64,000 nt of DNA from Methylovirgula sp963708155 (GTDB taxonomy: Bacteria > Pseudomonadota > Alphaproteobacteria > Rhizobiales > Beijerinckiaceae), in assembly GCA_963708155.1 (NCBI GenBank), contig OY970183.1, forward strand, positions 2,480,001 to 2,544,000. The letters run 5' to 3'. Shown piece after piece: positions 18,512 through 27,728 of the stretch (within the stretch, counting starts at the first letter, position 1; every line of letters starts with the position of its first letter). A program made the translations under genes and the position numbers. Below the pieces are notes generated by a model, which did not search any database, was not told the origin of the DNA, and worked only from the letters and a program-made list of their open reading frames with translations.

Positions 18512-19783
18512 ATGCGACCCAGAGTTTTTCGTCTGGTGGGTTGCGTCATGGCCAGTTTCGCGTCGGCATTGAATTCCGGTCTCACTATTCGCCTTCTTAT
18601 GATCGGCTGCTGCGCCGGCCTGCTTGCCGGATGCGCCGATTCCCAGCGTTTGGCGGATCCTTTCTCCAATCCCTTCAGCGGCGATGTCGATCACACGCCG
18701 ACCGGCAGCATTTCCCAGCCGCAGCCCTATGCGCCGACACAGCCGGTTAAATCGCGACCGCTGACGCCGCCGCCCGCAGCTTCATATTCGGCCCCGGCCT
18801 ACACGAGCCCGCATGTTGCTTCCGGCGGCTGGAGTGGCAGCGATACAGCCTCGCGCAGCGTTCATCCGAGCAGCGCGGGCTGGACGGCGGAGGGCGGCAT
18901 CCCGGTCGTCGTGGCGCGGGGCGAGACGGCAGAGGTCATCGCTCGCCGCTACGGCATTCCGACCGACGCCCTGGTGCACGCCAACGGCTATTCCTACGCC
19001 GGCCAAATCCGCCCCGGAGCGCGGATCGTGATTCCGACCTATAACGCGGCGCTGGCGGCTTCGAGCGGCGTGCGCTTCTCCGCGGCCCGCAACGAACAGC
19101 ACCGGGCGCAGGAGCGCATCCACGAGGCTCGGATTCGCGATACGCATCTGCATTTCGTCCGCGGCCCGGCCCCGGCCGAGGATCGTTACGCCCGCGCCGC
19201 CGAGATCAGGGCGGAGAAGCGTGCCGAAAAATTGGCACGCGAAAAGCATGCGCCGGCCGCGCCGCTCGCCAGCGCCCGCGTCCTCAAACCGCATGCACGC
19301 CCGGAGGCTGATGCGGCGCCGGTGGGTCACGTCTACGCTCGCGCGACGCCGACCCCGATCGACCATATGCCGACGGCGAGCCTGGAGCCGGCAGCGGATC
19401 AGTCGGCCGACGCCGCGCCGGAATTCCGCTGGCCGGCCCGCGGCCGTATCACCGAGGGCTATCGCCGCGGCGTCAACGATGGCATCAACATCGCTTTGCC
19501 GGAGGGCACATCGGTCAAGGCGGCAGAGGCGGGGGTTGTCGTCTACGCCGGCAATGAAGTGCGGGGCTATGGCAACCTTGTGCTGATCCGCCATCCCAAT
19601 GGCTTTGTCACCGCCTATGCCGATAACGGTGAAATCAACGTCAAGCGCGGCGAGACGGTTCGGCGCGGGCAGGTGATCGCCAAATCCGGCGAAACCGGCA
19701 ATGCGACATCGCCGCAGCTTCACTTCGAAGTCCGCAAGGGTTCGACGCCGGTCGATCCCACTCAATATCTCGCCGGGCTTTGA
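18512..19783 (+). CDS. LysM/LytM-domain lipoprotein, NlpD-like amidase activator
   Basis: Envelope protein of 423 residues. The lipobox LLAGC follows a hydrophobic segment near residue 40. A LysM domain (VVVARGETAEVIARRYGIPTDAL) and a Lys/Arg/Ala-rich linker precede a C-terminal M23/LytM fold. The zinc ligands are degraded: NDGINI stands where active enzymes have H-x-G-x-D, YADNG replaces the H-x-x-x site, and SPQLHFE replaces PHLHFE. That pattern fits the non-catalytic activators NlpD/EnvC/DipM, which switch on septal amidases, rather than an endopeptidase. It sits downstream of pcm, as nlpD does in many proteobacteria. Confidence 0.85.
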   Translation: MRPRVFRLVGCVMASFASALNSGLTIRLLMIGCCAGLLAGCADSQRLADPFSNPFSGDVDHTPTGSISQPQPYAPTQPVKSRPLTPPPAASYSAPAYTSPHVASGGWSGSDTASRSVHPSSAGWTAEGGIPVVVARGETAEVIARRYGIPTDALVHANGYSYAGQIRPGARIVIPTYNAALAASSGVRFSAARNEQHRAQERIHEARIRDTHLHFVRGPAPAEDRYARAAEIRAEKRAEKLAREKHAPAAPLASARVLKPHARPEADAAPVGHVYARATPTPIDHMPTASLEPAADQSADAAPEFRWPARGRITEGYRRGVNDGINIALPEGTSVKAAEAGVVVYAGNEVRGYGNLVLIRHPNGFVTAYADNGEINVKRGETVRRGQVIAKSGETGNATSPQLHFEVRKGSTPVDPTQYLAGL

Positions 19784-19795
19784 TCCGGGCCATAC

Positions 19796-20587
19796 TCAAA
19801 ACCGCGCAGCAAAGACGAGGTAGGTCGTCACTTCGGCGACCTGCTGCGCGGCGCCGGCGACGTCCCCCGTCTGGCCATTGTACAGCCGCCGCGCCAACAG
19901 CGTGACCCCGTAGACGGCCAGCGCGCTGCAGGCCAGCGCGTTGAAGACGCGCCATAGGCTCGCGCCGGCGAGCAGGGGGAGTAGGCTCAGCGCCAACGCC
20001 AAGAGCGCGGTCACCAGCAGTGGCGGTTCATTGCTCGTCGCGGAAAAGCCCGCGCCTTCGCTGCGCGCCGGTGGCAGAAGGATAAGCGGCAGCAATCCCA
20101 GGGTGCGCGAAACACCGCCGGTTGCGATAAGGACCAAGCTCGCAAGCCCAAGATTGTGGCGTGCGACGATCCACAAACTCAGGACGCGCAGCAGCACGCT
20201 TCCGATCAGGGCGATTGTCCCAAAAGTGCCGATCCGGCTGTCCTTTAGGATTTCGAGGCGCGTTTCGCGCGTGGTGCCGCCGGTCGAATCCGCGAAGTCC
20301 GCGAGGCCGTCCTCGTGAAAAGCGCCGGTGACGGCGGCAAGGCATAATATCGCGAGCGTTGCCGCCAGAGGAAGCGCCAGGCCGAGAGCCTTGCTGGAGA
20401 GAAGAACAAGCGCCCCGCAGCCGCCGATCAGCGCGCCGGCCAACGGCAACATTCTTATCCGCGCCGTGATTTCGGAGCCGTAAGGATTTTTCTCAAATTC
20501 GAACGGCGGAATTGGCAACCGCGAGTAAAATCGCAGACACGCCAGGAGGTCCGCCACAAATTCGCCAGCCGCGCCCCTAACGTTCAT
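19796..20587 (-). CDS. cobS: adenosylcobinamide-GDP ribazoletransferase
   Basis: CobS/CobV joins adenosylcobinamide-GDP and alpha-ribazole in the last part of B12 assembly, at the inner membrane. About 263 residues, with CLRFYSRLPIP near the N-terminus, GAFHEDGLADFADSTGG (the metal-binding motif) and several hydrophobic helices. Start ATG 20587 has GGAG nine bases upstream. No other cobalamin gene lies nearby and no B12 riboswitch was recognised upstream. It converges with the LysM/LytM gene with only 12 bases between stops. Confidence 0.9.
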   Translation of the reverse strand: MNVRGAAGEFVADLLACLRFYSRLPIPPFEFEKNPYGSEITARIRMLPLAGALIGGCGALVLLSSKALGLALPLAATLAILCLAAVTGAFHEDGLADFADSTGGTTRETRLEILKDSRIGTFGTIALIGSVLLRVLSLWIVARHNLGLASLVLIATGGVSRTLGLLPLILLPPARSEGAGFSATSNEPPLLVTALLALALSLLPLLAGASLWRVFNALACSALAVYGVTLLARRLYNGQTGDVAGAAQQVAEVTTYLVFAARF

Positions 20588-20718
20588 CGCGTACAACTCC
20601 ATTTCGCATCTTTTCATCGCCGGCTTTGGCGGGATGCGGGCAGTTTGTTCTGCCGCCACGCTGGACAGACGAATGCCGGCATGTCACCTGTTCTTCAACT
20701 GATGCTGTTGTTTGTCGA

Positions 20719-21807
20719 ATGACTGAGATGATCAAAGCCAGCCCCCTTTTGGCTGCGGCCGCGGCGACCGAGCCGACGCCCGCGCGCGCTCTTGCAGGTG
20801 CGCTCTTGCCGAGGGTCAGCTTTATCGTCGTCAATTACAATTACGGGCGATTTTTGCGCCAATGCGTCGACACGATCTTCTCCCAGACCTACCCGGCGAT
20901 CGAATGCATCCTCGTCGACAATAAATCGACGGACGAATCCGCCTCCGTTATAGCAGAGCTGAAGCTGTCATATCCGCAGCTCCAAGTCATCTACGAACAA
21001 TCCAATCTCGGCCAGAGCGCGGCATGTCTTGACGGTTATCGCAAGTCGCGCGGACCCTATGTCGTGTTCGTCGATGCCGATGATTATTATTTCGATACTT
21101 TTGCCGAGACGCATGTCCTCGTCCATCTATCGCTGCGACATGCGCCAGGATTTACGTCCAGCGATATGACGCAGGTGGTCGATGGCGCGGTCGTCCTGGG
21201 GACGACACTTCAGGCGCGCGGGCCTTCCACCGCACGCCAATTCCTGGAGGCGCCGCTTAATACGCCCCGGCACTTCCCCGAAGCGGGCGCCGACGGCTTC
21301 CATTTTTCGACCGACGTCAAAGATCTGCCGCTCAAGGCGATCTCGACCTCCGCGAAAGAATGGGTTTGGGCGCCGACGTCGGGAACGATGTATCGGCGCG
21401 ATGCGCTGGCTCTTTTTATCGACGCGCCGCAATTTCCGAAGCTGCGAAGCGCAACGGACGCATTCTTCAATTTCGCGATCAATGCTTTCGTCGGCAGCGT
21501 TCTTATCGAAAGGCCGCTCGGCGCCTATCGCATCCACGGCGGCAATGCATTCACCAGGCATCCGTCGCTGAACAACATCAGAGGTTACGAGCGCGAAAAC
21601 GATATTGCGCCGATGGCGGCCAAGGCCGCGCTCGATTATATCCTGGAGAACTACGCCGTTTTCGAGCAGCGGATGATGACGTTTGGGCAGCTCCCCCGCG
21701 CTATCGGAACCCTGAGCGCCAAGACAGGCCAAAAAGGGCGGTGGGGCGTTCGCAAGCTGCTGCGGACGGCGGCACTGCACATCCGCAGGCTGTTCAAGCG
21801 GGGCTGA
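20719..21807 (+). CDS. family 2 glycosyltransferase
   Basis: GT-A fold glycosyltransferase of about 362 residues. The N-terminal SFIVVNYNYGRFL, CILVDNKSTDES and the acidic donor-site motif VFVDADDYYF are typical of GT2. No membrane helix is evident, so it is probably a cytosolic, peripheral sugar transferase for a surface polysaccharide or lipid. ATG 20719 is used; the open frame extends upstream into the region of the divergent cobS start. No other glycan genes adjoin, so donor and acceptor are unknown. Confidence 0.85.
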   Translation: MTEMIKASPLLAAAAATEPTPARALAGALLPRVSFIVVNYNYGRFLRQCVDTIFSQTYPAIECILVDNKSTDESASVIAELKLSYPQLQVIYEQSNLGQSAACLDGYRKSRGPYVVFVDADDYYFDTFAETHVLVHLSLRHAPGFTSSDMTQVVDGAVVLGTTLQARGPSTARQFLEAPLNTPRHFPEAGADGFHFSTDVKDLPLKAISTSAKEWVWAPTSGTMYRRDALALFIDAPQFPKLRSATDAFFNFAINAFVGSVLIERPLGAYRIHGGNAFTRHPSLNNIRGYERENDIAPMAAKAALDYILENYAVFEQRMMTFGQLPRAIGTLSAKTGQKGRWGVRKLLRTAALHIRRLFKRG

Positions 21808-22002
21808 CTTCGGGTGCCCGAAAGCCGACGCTTCTTTGCTGCGTCTCGCATCCGCGGGCTGATCTAAAGCGTGGCAACGGTATCGCCGCGCCCTTTTTTT
21901 GACACATGACCGGTTCGCCCTGTGGCTTCGGTGCCCTAGCGGGGTTCCAGCCGATCCGCCATATTGCGACGTTAAGATCAGCGATAAGATCGGGGGTGCG
22001 GA

Positions 22003-22170
22003 ATGCTCAGATGGATCATGCTTGCACTTCTCGTGCTCGGGCTCGCCGGATGTGGGCCGCTCGGGCTCCCGTCGCCGTCCGCTTCATCATCGTCGGCATC
22101 GCCTAAGCCGCTGAATGATTTCTCCGCTATGCGCTGCGGCGACGCGTCGGGGCCGACGACAGGATGCTGA
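22003..22170 (+). CDS. small lipoprotein, 55 residues
   Basis: ATG 22003 opens a frame for a short hydrophobic signal (IMLALLVLGL) ending in the lipobox LAGC, followed by a Pro/Ser-rich tail and two further cysteines, stopping at TGA 22168-22170. A GGGGGTG stretch precedes the start. Composition and the clean lipobox support a real gene, but nothing else is known. It loosely resembles LptM-type small lipoproteins (cysteine followed by Gly and Pro), without the lysA context usual for those. Confidence 0.5.
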   Translation: MLRWIMLALLVLGLAGCGPLGLPSPSASSSSASPKPLNDFSAMRCGDASGPTTGC

Positions 22171-22175
22171 TGATG

Positions 22176-23726
22176 TTATTGCGCGACCGCCGTTTCGGGT
22201 AGGTCGGCATAATCTTCGGCGCGCGTTTCGTCCCGCGCGGTATTGGGCAGCAGGACGGAAAGCGTGACGGCGACCAGTACATTGGCGACGAAGGCCGTGA
22301 CGCCGTTGTAGACGGCAAAGCTTGAACCGAAGACGGTGTGGACCGGCACCCAGGCGGATGGCGTCCAGGCCAGCCATGTGCCGAGCACCATGCCGCTGGC
22401 CCAGCCGGCAAGCAGGGCCCAGCCGTTGAACCAGCGCGTATAGAGCCCGAAGATCACCGCCGGAAAAACCTGCGCCATCCACATGCCACCGAGCAATTGC
22501 AGATCGAGCGCGAACTTGGTCGGCACGAAGAAGATGAAGGCGAGCGCTCCCACCTTGACGATGAGCGACATCAGCTTGGCCAGAACCGCTTCCTCCTGCG
22601 GACTCATCGCCGGATGAATGAAGGGCTTCCAGATATTGCGGGTGAAGGTGTTGGCTGCGCCGATCGACATGATCGCGGCGGGGACGAGTGCGCCGATGGC
22701 GATGGCGGCGAAGCAGAAGCCGACGAACCAATCCGGAAAGACCGCAAGGATCAGATGCGGCACGGCGTCCTGCGGGTTTGTCACATGCACGCCGACCGCC
22801 AGGGCCATGTAGCCCATGAGTGCGATCAGCGCGAGCATCACGGAATAGGCGGGCAGGGCGATGGCATTCACGCGGATCGTGTTGCCGCTACGCGCCGAGA
22901 GCAGGCCGGTCATCGAGTGCGGATACATCAGCAGGGCGAGGCCCGAGCCGATCGCCAGGGTGACGAAAGGTAACATCTGTTTCGGCGACAGCAGCAGACC
23001 GGCGGCGATCTTGCCGCCGCTCGCCGCCGCCTTTTTGGCGAGCGCGGCGCCCGCCGCGTCGAAGATCGCGCCGTAGCCGCCAAGCTTCATCGGAACCACG
23101 ATGATCGCCGCGAACACGAAGACATAGATCATGATGTCTTTGACGAAGGCGATCATCGCCGGCGCGCGCAGGCCGCTGCGATAGGTGTAAAGTGCCAGGA
23201 TGACGAAGGCGATGGTGAGCGGCAGATGGCTCATCAGGCCGTGCCCCTCGAAGCCGAGGGCGTCGATCACCCGCTCCATGCCGACGAGCTGCAGCGCGAT
23301 ATAGGGCATGGTCGCGAAAATGCCGGTGAAGGCGACCGCAAGCTCCAGCCACCTGTTGCCATAGCGACCGAAGATATAATCGCTGGCCGTCAGATAATTC
23401 TTGCGATGCGCGACGGCCCAGAGCCTTGGAAACGTCAGATAGAGCAGCGGATAGATGATGATCGTGTAGGGCACGGCGAAGAAGCCGTAGGCGCCGACCG
23501 CGTAAAGCACCGACGGCACGGCGATCACGGTATAGGCCGTATAAATATCGCCGCCGATCAGGAACCAGGAGATCCAGGCGCCGAAACGGCGACCGCCGAG
23601 TCCCCATTCATTGAGATCGTTGAGGTCGGCGCGCTTCCAATGCGCGGCGACAAAGCCGAGGACGGTGACAAGCAGGAAAAAGCCGAGGAAAACGGCGGCG
23701 GCCGTCCAATTCAAATGGTCGATCAC
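22176..23726 (-). CDS. sodium:solute symporter (SSS family), MctP-like
   Basis: Inner-membrane cation/solute symporter of 516 residues with about 13 hydrophobic helices. Family features seen include the N-terminal GLGGRRFGAWISWFLIGGDIYTAY segment (17 of its residues are GGRRFGAWISWFLIGGD), SDYIFGRYGNRWLELA and YTRWFNGWALLAG. The closest types known to me are rhizobial monocarboxylate permeases (MctP) and related pyruvate/acetate carriers. The upstream DUF3311 gene overlaps its start as ATGA, the usual pairing for this transporter type. The substrate is an inference. Confidence 0.85.
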   Translation of the reverse strand: MIDHLNWTAAAVFLGFFLLVTVLGFVAAHWKRADLNDLNEWGLGGRRFGAWISWFLIGGDIYTAYTVIAVPSVLYAVGAYGFFAVPYTIIIYPLLYLTFPRLWAVAHRKNYLTASDYIFGRYGNRWLELAVAFTGIFATMPYIALQLVGMERVIDALGFEGHGLMSHLPLTIAFVILALYTYRSGLRAPAMIAFVKDIMIYVFVFAAIIVVPMKLGGYGAIFDAAGAALAKKAAASGGKIAAGLLLSPKQMLPFVTLAIGSGLALLMYPHSMTGLLSARSGNTIRVNAIALPAYSVMLALIALMGYMALAVGVHVTNPQDAVPHLILAVFPDWFVGFCFAAIAIGALVPAAIMSIGAANTFTRNIWKPFIHPAMSPQEEAVLAKLMSLIVKVGALAFIFFVPTKFALDLQLLGGMWMAQVFPAVIFGLYTRWFNGWALLAGWASGMVLGTWLAWTPSAWVPVHTVFGSSFAVYNGVTAFVANVLVAVTLSVLLPNTARDETRAEDYADLPETAVAQ

Positions 23727-23893
23727 CGCTTCTCCCCCTTATAGACGATATACGTCACAAGGCTGGAGAACGGGATCAGGACGATCAGAAACCAGTAGAA
23801 GAATGGGAAGCCGAAAAGCCGCGGCTCGGTGACATTGTAAAACGGCACCAGAAAGCTTGCCAAAGACGGCAGCACCAGCAGCAGATATTTCAT
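23723..23893 (-). CDS. DUF3311 small membrane protein
   Basis: 56-residue protein with two membrane segments (LLLVLPSLASFLVPFYN and FYWFLIVLIPFSSLVTYIVY) separated by a short loop. The family is found next to SSS symporters, and here its stop overlaps the symporter start by four bases, so the two are translationally coupled. It probably acts as an accessory subunit. ATG 23893 is preferred over an upstream in-frame start at 23908. Confidence 0.8.
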   Translation of the reverse strand: MKYLLLVLPSLASFLVPFYNVTEPRLFGFPFFYWFLIVLIPFSSLVTYIVYKGEKR

Positions 23894-23996
23894 CTTCCCC
23901 CCGTGCATTGTCTCGCAACGCGCGTCGCCGCCTGTATTTGACGGTCAGGAAGACTTAACGAACCGGGTGGCGGCGATCAAGCCCGCCTTGCGGCGC

Positions 23997-24978
23997 TTAT
24001 CTGGCCACGACTTCCACATCCCGATCGTGCGTGGATTCCACCTTGAAGGTCGCCTGATAGGTCTTGTCGCCATGACGCGCGATGGCGACATATTCGCCCT
24101 CGGCCAGCACGAGCGAAGGGAAGGCGCCGATCAATTCGCGGATCACGTCGCCGCCGGGGGTCAGGATGGTGAAGGCGGAATTTGCCAAGGCTTCGCCGCC
24201 CGGTGCATTGACGAGCTTCAGGGTCATCACCGCGGCGCGGTGGCGCAAGGTGGCGTCGGTCAGTTTGCCGGCCTGCACGTGCAGATCGGCGTTGACGACG
24301 GAGTTCGTCGCATTGGCGATGCCGTTCTGCGCCAGCGAGCCGACGCCCGTCGTATCGAGCAGGGTCGAGACGACGTGATAATTGCCTTCGGGCAGGCCGA
24401 TGATGTCGCCGGCGCGGGCCTTGGCGACGATCAGCTTCGCCTCGGAATTGTTATGTTCCGGCACATAGATTGAGATGATCAACTTGGAAGGATTGATTGG
24501 CTGGTCGCCCAGCATCGGCACGATGCGCAGGCCCCCGGCATTGAGTACGAGCCGCTCGCTCTTCGGCGCGCCGGCCATGCTGACGCGCTGGGTCATGCTC
24601 GCGAGTCCCATCGCGCAATGGACAATGTAATTGCCATCCGCGAGCGAAAGCGACGGGGTCGCCTCGCTCGAACTCGGCGACGAGCCGGTGCGAGCCGTCG
24701 GTCTCGGTGGCCTCGTCGAACACGCGCCATTTGAGCCCCGAGGCGATGGGGCGTAGATCGGTGCCGCTCAGCAGCGCGGAGAGCAGCAAGGGATTATGCG
24801 GCACGCTCGGCTGCGCATCGCGTCGCGGTCCCATCAGGCCGCCCGGCGGGATGATCGGCGCGATCACCTCGGCATTGCCGTCTTGTGCGTGAGCAATTCC
24901 GGGCGCGGCAATGCCGCACGCGAGGATCAAAACGGCAGCGAATTGGACGAAGGAGTGGCGCAGAGCAGCGAAGTCCAT
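23997..24978 (-). CDS. secreted hypothetical protein (frameshifted)
   Basis: Starting at ATG 24978 there is a typical signal peptide (FAAVLILACGIAAPGIAHA), then a proline-rich stretch and beta-rich sequence with repeated Ig-like/carboxypeptidase-regulatory patterns (SLADGNYIVH, LPEGNYHVVSTL, LAEGEYVAIAR). The first frame loses homology near 24666 and the next frame carries the rest; removing one C gives 326 residues. The three D/E-G-x-Y strands suggest repeated beta-sandwich units, probably periplasmic. No specific function is recognised. Confidence 0.65.
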
Positions 24979-25108
24979 ATGCGGTTTTTTGCCGTAAAAT
25001 TCGGCTTTGTGATGGCTCGGCATCTTGGAACGACGCAAAAAGACGTGCGGCATGAAATATTCCATGCCATTGAGCTTACACGATATTCAGGAATTGGAGG
25101 CAATGGAA

Positions 25109-25678
25109 TTGAGCAATGCGACGATCGAACTTCTGCGTACGCGCCGCTCGGCGCCGCCGGTGGCGCTCGCTGAACCGGGCCCGACGGCGCAAGAGCGCGA
25201 ACTTCTACTGACGCTCGCCGCGCGCGTGCCGGATCATGGCAAGCTCGTCCCCTTTCGTTTCATCGTTTTCGAGGGTGCCGGGCGGGACAGGGCGGGCGAA
25301 ATCATTGCCGAAGTCTTCGCCGCCGCGCATCCCGGGGCAAGCGAGGCCGATCTCGCTAAGGAGCGCCGACGCCTTGCGCAGGCGCCGCTGGTGGTCGCGG
25401 TGGTTTCCCGCGTGGCGCCGCATGTCAAAGTCCCGGAATGGGAGCAGGTGCTTTGCGCTGGCGCCGTCTGCTTCAATCTGGAGATGGCCGCCAACGCGCT
25501 CGGTTTCGCCAGCACCTGGCTGACGGAATGGTATGCTTACGATCGCGCGGTCATGGCGCGTTTCGGTCTCGCGCCGCATGAAAAGATCGCGGGCTTCATC
25601 CACATCGGCCGCAATGCCGGGCCGCGTGAGGATCGCGTGCGGCCGCAACTTTCGGAGATCGTCACCGAATTCCGATGA
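25109..25678 (+). CDS. nitroreductase family protein (YdjA-like)
   Basis: Flavin-dependent oxidoreductase of about 190 residues. N-terminal LLRTRRSAPPVAL, a middle region APLVVAVVSRVAPH, the helix CFNLEMAANALGFASTWLTEW and C-terminal FIHIGRNAGPREDR fit the small YdjA-type nitroreductases. The start is ambiguous: GGAGG at 25096-25100 is eight bases from TTG 25109 and only two from ATG 25103, so TTG is used. Divergent from the secreted protein gene upstream. The natural substrate is unknown. Confidence 0.82.
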   Translation: MSNATIELLRTRRSAPPVALAEPGPTAQERELLLTLAARVPDHGKLVPFRFIVFEGAGRDRAGEIIAEVFAAAHPGASEADLAKERRRLAQAPLVVAVVSRVAPHVKVPEWEQVLCAGAVCFNLEMAANALGFASTWLTEWYAYDRAVMARFGLAPHEKIAGFIHIGRNAGPREDRVRPQLSEIVTEFR

Positions 25679-25684
25679 GCCGAT

Positions 25685-26341
25685 TTATGCGCGATTGGGA
25701 CGCATCGCGGCGATAGCGTCCGCCCGCATCGTGACGATACCATCGAAGCCCGCCTGCTTCGCCGTGTGACTGGATATCGTCAAATCCGCTCCGCCGTTTT
25801 CCACCAGCAGGGCCATCACCCCGGCAGCTCTGGCGGCGAACAGGGTGAGATTGCGGGCGAGAATGAGAGGCGTGCCGGGCGCGTCGTCATTCGCACCGAG
25901 AGATGCCGCGAGCGCGCTGCTGTCGAAGGCGAGTGCGATGAGCCGCGCGCTGGCGCCGGCGAAGCTCGCCAGGTGGAAAATCGCGCCCGGCGTGCCGCCG
26001 GCAAGCGCAATGATCCGCGTCGCTCCGTCGGCGATGCCGAGTTCCGCCTCGCGGACGGCCAGCTTGACGCCGAGATGCTGGACGTCGGCGCCGTTCTGCG
26101 CCGGCACGATGATCCCGTCCGGTGCTGCGGGCATAAGCGCATCGAGCTCCGCCTCGATGGGGCCGTCGAGGTTGGTCACATGGACATACAGCTTCGTCGC
26201 TGCTCCGTCGCGCCGCGCGGCTTGTACAAATTCTGCCGCCGCAGCCCGGCTTCCGTCGAGCCAGAGCGCGTCGGCGCCGTGCCGCAGCGCTCCGCCCGGC
26301 GTCTGCGATGCCGGAACCGAAAGATGAATGAGCATGAGCAT
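25685..26341 (-). CDS. HpcH/HpaI aldolase or citrate-lyase-beta-like protein
   Basis: 218-residue protein with CitE-like features: PGGALRHGADALWLDGS near the N-terminus, YVHVTNLDGPIEAELDALMP, and PDGIIVPAQNGADVQHL, which matches the conserved barrel strand of the HpcH/HpaI fold. It is shorter than CitE (about 290), lacking part of the C-terminus, and no lyase partner genes adjoin. Related proteins cleave malyl- or citramalyl-CoA, but activity cannot be assigned. Confidence 0.7.
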   Translation of the reverse strand: MLMLIHLSVPASQTPGGALRHGADALWLDGSRAAAAEFVQAARRDGAATKLYVHVTNLDGPIEAELDALMPAAPDGIIVPAQNGADVQHLGVKLAVREAELGIADGATRIIALAGGTPGAIFHLASFAGASARLIALAFDSSALAASLGANDDAPGTPLILARNLTLFAARAAGVMALLVENGGADLTISSHTAKQAGFDGIVTMRADAIAAMRPNRA

Positions 26342-26429
26342 TGCCTTAAGGGTACGTTTACCATGATCGCGGATGGTGAACAGGAGCTTAAGACGCCGGT
26401 GCTTCGGGGCGGCGCGGCAGGAAGATACA

Positions 26430-27728
26430 ATGATTGTGCGTCAATTCATGCATTGGGCGCGGACCGCCAGCGCAGCGCAGCGGGCGGAAGCGGCCGCGGC
26501 CCTGGCGCGCGTCTATCTCATCACCGATCTCGATCCCGCAGAGCATGAGGAGGCCGAACTCGCCCTGACGGGCCTGCTCGACGATCCTTCGCCGCTCGTG
26601 CGCCGGGCGCTCGCCGAGGTCTTTGCCAGCGCGCCGAATGCGCCGCATCATCTTGTGCTCGGCCTCGCCGACGACCAGTCGGATGTTTCCTCGATCGTCC
26701 TCGGCCGCTCGCCGGTGCTGTCGGATTCCGATCTCATCGATTGCGCCGCGATCGGTGATGCTATCGCACAATCGGCCATTGCCCTGCGCCCGGCTGTTTC
26801 GCCGGCGGTGGCTGCGGCGCTCGCTGAAGTCGGCGCCCGCGAGGCGTTGATCTCGCTCGCCATCAATCCCGGCGCCGAGGTGCCGGAATTCTCCCTGCGC
26901 CGGATGGTCGAGCGGTTCGGCGGCGATGCGGAGATGCGTGAAGCTCTGCTTATGCGGCCCGGCCTGCCGACGGCGTTGCGGGCTGACCTTGTCGCTGCAA
27001 TGGCCGATGCGCTCCGCGCCTTCGTCATCGCGCGCGAATGGATGTCCGGGGAGCGGGCGCAGCGGGTGACGCGCGATGCCTGCGAACAGGCGCGGGTGAT
27101 CATCGCCGCGACGAGCGAGGAGGGCGAGAATGGCGCGGCGGCGCTGATCGCCCATTTGCGCGCCTGCGGCCAGTTGACCGCGAGCCTTCTGCTGCGCGCT
27201 TTGCTCAGCGGCAATGTGAGCCTTCTCGAAGCCGCGCTGACGGATCTGTCCGGCCTGCCGCCGCTCCGCGTGAAGGGTCTGACGCGCGACTGGCGCGGCT
27301 CGGGGTTCGCCGCGCTTTATCGCAAGGCCGGCCTGCCGGAGGCGCTGTTGCCTGCGTTCCGGGCGGCGATTGACGCCTTGAGTAACGGTGAAGTCGGCGA
27401 TGCGTCCGGCGCGAGCCTGTCGCGCCAGCGGGTCGAACGCGTGCTGACCGCTTGCAAGGCCGAGAATTCGGGCGAGCTCGATTCGCTGCTCGCGGTCCTG
27501 CGCCGCTTTGCGGCCGAGGCCGCGCGCGATGAGGCGCGCCAGTTCTCGGCGGCGCTGCCCGACCGAATGGAAGGCGTTGAACGCCTCGTCGCGAGCGAGG
27601 AGACGCCAGCTCTTCCAGCGCCGGATGAGCCGCCGCTGCGGCTTAGCGATGAGGAGGTGGCCGAAGCCGCTGCCGACGGAATTACCATTGATCTCGCCGC
27701 GATCGAGGCCGAACTGGCTGCGGCCTGA
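26430..27728 (+). CDS. DUF2336 domain protein
   Basis: 432-residue alpha-helical protein (IVRQFMHWARTASAAQRAEAA, LLDDPSPLVRRALAEVFASAPNAPHH, RMVERFGGDAEMREALL) with HEAT-like helical hairpins and an acidic C-terminus. The layout and motifs match the alphaproteobacterial DUF2336 family, whose role is not established. ATG 26430 is chosen; the frame is open upstream to 26373. Single gene, divergent from the HpcH-like gene. Confidence 0.75.
   Translation: MIVRQFMHWARTASAAQRAEAAAALARVYLITDLDPAEHEEAELALTGLLDDPSPLVRRALAEVFASAPNAPHHLVLGLADDQSDVSSIVLGRSPVLSDSDLIDCAAIGDAIAQSAIALRPAVSPAVAAALAEVGAREALISLAINPGAEVPEFSLRRMVERFGGDAEMREALLMRPGLPTALRADLVAAMADALRAFVIAREWMSGERAQRVTRDACEQARVIIAATSEEGENGAAALIAHLRACGQLTASLLLRALLSGNVSLLEAALTDLSGLPPLRVKGLTRDWRGSGFAALYRKAGLPEALLPAFRAAIDALSNGEVGDASGASLSRQRVERVLTACKAENSGELDSLLAVLRRFAAEAARDEARQFSAALPDRMEGVERLVASEETPALPAPDEPPLRLSDEEVAEAAADGITIDLAAIEAELAAA

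Noticed and set aside
20626..20718. Upstream extension of the glycosyltransferase to 20626
   Set aside because: Runs into the cobS promoter and ribosome site, and the added residues are unlike a glycosyltransferase N-terminus.
21808..22002. Terminator at the T-run near 21894-21900
   Set aside because: No stable hairpin directly precedes the T stretch.
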